Shown: piece by piece, positions 6,164-6,959 of the stretch | How the letters are laid out: each line of letters opens with the position of its first letter | Numbering within the stretch: the stretch's first letter is position 1 | Origin: an uncultured Pseudogracilibacillus sp. | GTDB lineage: Bacteria; Bacillota; Bacilli; Bacillales; Amphibacillaceae | Assembly (NCBI GenBank): GCA_937960785.1 | Contig: CALGOZ010000111.1 | Span: forward strand, 1-6,959 | Direction of reading: 5' to 3' | DNA length: 6,959 nt | Notes under the pieces: generated by a model | What the model saw: the letters and a program-made list of their open reading frames with translations, nothing else | The model's database searches: none | What the model was told of the DNA's origin: nothing | Position numbers and translations under genes: made by a program

Positions 6164-6508
6164 TTAAAACGAGTAATTTTTTAAAATTTGTTCTAACTTT
6201 AAAGCATCACCAATATTTCCTTTTAATTTTAAGCGACGAGTCATAAAAGCGCTTGTCGCATTTAAATCTCCGGTAAGTAAGCGTTTAAAATTTAACTCAT
6301 TCATTGATAAGTAACAGTTCGCATCTTCAATTGAGCCGAATTTTACCTCTGCTTTTCCGTTTTCAAAAATTAGACTGTACGATTTTTCTTCATCTGATTT
6401 AATATGAAAAGTATAGGATGCGTTTAAATCTTCTGCTAAATTAGTTTCTTCAGTTTTTAGAGAAATTTGTTCCCAAATTTGTTCTAATGACATATTTTCT
6501 ATATCCAT
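6164..6508 (-). CDS. SCP2 (sterol-carrier-protein-2) domain lipid-binding protein
   Basis: This small acidic 114-residue protein matches the SCP2 sterol-binding domain. A helix at 7-20 (SLEQIWEQISLKTE) is followed by strands with YTFHIK and YSLIFENGKAEVKFG, then the diagnostic C-terminal half: CYLSMNELNFKRLLTGDLNA (65-84), a phenylalanine/methionine helix, and LKLKGNIGDALKLEQIL (93-109). Family members bind fatty acids, acyl-CoAs or other lipids in a hydrophobic tunnel; bacterial ligands are mostly unknown. No signal peptide or membrane segment is visible. It is the first gene of a unit with the thioesterase, 26 bases ahead of it, which suggests handling of acyl-CoA or fatty acids. ATG 6508 is preferred because GAAGAGGAG ends nine bases upstream. 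ATG 6547 has no ribosome binding site and lies at the predicted transcription start. It would add 13 residues. Confidence 0.87.
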   Translation of the reverse strand: MDIENMSLEQIWEQISLKTEETNLAEDLNASYTFHIKSDEEKSYSLIFENGKAEVKFGSIEDANCYLSMNELNFKRLLTGDLNATSAFMTRRLKLKGNIGDALKLEQILKNYSF

Positions 6509-6517
6509 TTGTTCCAT

Positions 6518-6526
6518 CTCCTCTTC
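6518..6526 (-). promoter_or_regulatory. Ribosome binding site fixing the start of the SCP2 gene
   Basis: GAAGAGGAG on the minus strand lies nine bases before ATG 6508. The longer frame from ATG 6547 runs through this site and has only ATTATAATAA in front of it. Confidence 0.7.
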
Positions 6527-6549
6527 GTAAAATGAATCGTTGTTCATTT

Positions 6550-6578
6550 ATTATAATATGAATTGTATAAAATAGAAA
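6550..6578 (-). promoter_or_regulatory. Candidate promoter of the SCP2-thioesterase unit
   Basis: A perfect TATAAT -10 box lies at 6555-6550 on the minus strand. At 17 bases spacing, TTTCTA (6578-6573) is a weak -35 box, matching 3/6. The predicted start of transcription is near 6543, giving a leader of about 35 bases that contains the SCP2 ribosome binding site. The preceding sdhB terminator makes a separate promoter necessary. The weak -35 leaves room for an activator or a low basal level. Confidence 0.45.
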
Positions 6579-6688
6579 GGAAACCTATTAAAATAGTAAT
6601 AAATATAATGCTTTTGACCATCTTTTACTTATTTCATAAATATAAAATCTATTTACTGAACCAATAAAACTACTATTTATAAAAGTAA

Positions 6689-6723
6689 AACGGACTGAAT
6701 CAGTTCAAAGGATTCAGTCCGTT
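6689..6723 (-). terminator. Intrinsic terminator of the sdh operon
   Basis: A perfect 13-bp stem is formed by 6689-6701 (AACGGACTGAATC) and 6711-6723 (GATTCAGTCCGTT), with a 9-base loop. In minus-strand RNA it is followed by a U-rich tail that starts UUACUUUUAU just past the stem. It lies 20 bases after the sdhB stop codon and closes the succinate dehydrogenase operon. Confidence 0.88.
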
Positions 6724-6742
6724 GTTTACTTTATTTATTCGA

Positions 6743-6959
6743 TTAGTGAGCGTTGTCGCTACCGAAGAAGTTCTTGAAAGATTGCAACACTGTTGCGCGG
6801 TTCATCGCTGCGATCGATGTTGTTAAAGGAATACCTTTCGGACATACTTGAACACAGTTTTGTGCGTTTCCGCATCCGACAATTCCGCCTTCTTCCATTA
6901 AACCAGCTAAACGTTCGCTCTTGTTCATCTCTCCTGTTGGGTGAGAGTTAAAGAGTCGA
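6743..6959 (-). CDS. sdhB: Succinate dehydrogenase iron-sulfur subunit, C-terminal part (cut by window edge)
   Basis: The last 71 residues of SdhB are present; the reading frame is open to the window edge, so the methionine at 6928 is internal and not a start. SdhB carries electrons from the flavoprotein SdhA through three iron-sulfur clusters to the membrane cytochrome b subunit SdhC and menaquinone. The visible part holds the second ferredoxin-like cysteine cluster, GCGNAQNCVQVCPKG, which supplies ligands to the 3Fe-4S and 4Fe-4S centres. Also visible is the conserved NSHPTGEMNKSERL segment before it and the IPLTTSIAAMNRAT helix after it. The ending FFGSDNAH is like Bacillus SdhB. The genes sdhC and sdhA are expected upstream, beyond the window. 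A strong terminator follows 20 bases after the stop. Confidence 0.97.
   Translation of the reverse strand, partial: RLFNSHPTGEMNKSERLAGLMEEGGIVGCGNAQNCVQVCPKGIPLTTSIAAMNRATVLQSFKNFFGSDNAH

Noticed and set aside
6743..6928. Treating the methionine at 6928 as the start of a 61-residue ferredoxin-like protein
   Set aside because: The frame stays open to the window edge and the upstream codons read RLFNSHPTGE, the conserved SdhB sequence, so it is internal to sdhB.

Overview
The window is low-GC, AT-rich DNA with strong AGGAGG/AGGTGA-type ribosome binding sites, and every recognisable protein is of Bacillaceae type. The right edge carries the last 71 codons of sdhB, closely resembling the Bacillus SdhB C-terminus. 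This points to a Bacillus-like endospore-former chromosome; the genus cannot be fixed from this sequence alone. Seven of the eight genes lie on the minus strand.

Right to left (the direction of minus-strand transcription): (1) the sdhB 3' end, closed by a 13-bp intrinsic terminator at 6689-6723. (2) A two-gene lipid-handling unit, an SCP2 (sterol-carrier-protein-2) domain protein and a YsmA-like hotdog acyl-CoA thioesterase, with a candidate promoter at 6550-6578 and a textbook terminator at 5633-5662. (3) A SprT-family zinc protein followed 20 bp later by a CynX/NimT-type MFS transporter. (4) A FadD-like acyl-CoA synthetase with its own TTGTAA-17-TATACT promoter, followed by an IolS-like aldo/keto reductase, probably on the same transcript. 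(5) A convergent gap holding a GC-rich inverted repeat. (6) The only plus-strand gene, a YugN-like protein of unknown function. (7) About 590 bp at the left edge without a convincing intact gene, carrying hints of decayed coding sequence.

Start sites needed care. For four genes (YugN-like, aldo/keto reductase, SprT-like, SCP2) the longest open frame begins at a codon without a ribosome binding site, and a good Shine-Dalgarno lies just upstream of an internal GTG, TTG, GTG and ATG respectively. The starts reported here are those internal ones. For the SCP2 gene the upstream ATG also falls about where transcription should begin.

Biologically, the thioesterase, SCP2 protein and acyl-CoA synthetase all concern acyl-CoA or lipid metabolism, and the first two probably form an operon beside the membrane-bound succinate dehydrogenase genes. 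No defence system, CRISPR array, complete mobile element or RNA gene was recognised, and I found no clearly new system. The best leads are the SCP2-thioesterase pair, the apparent loss of the usual sdhB-ysmA-gerE order, and the disrupted coding traces at the left end.
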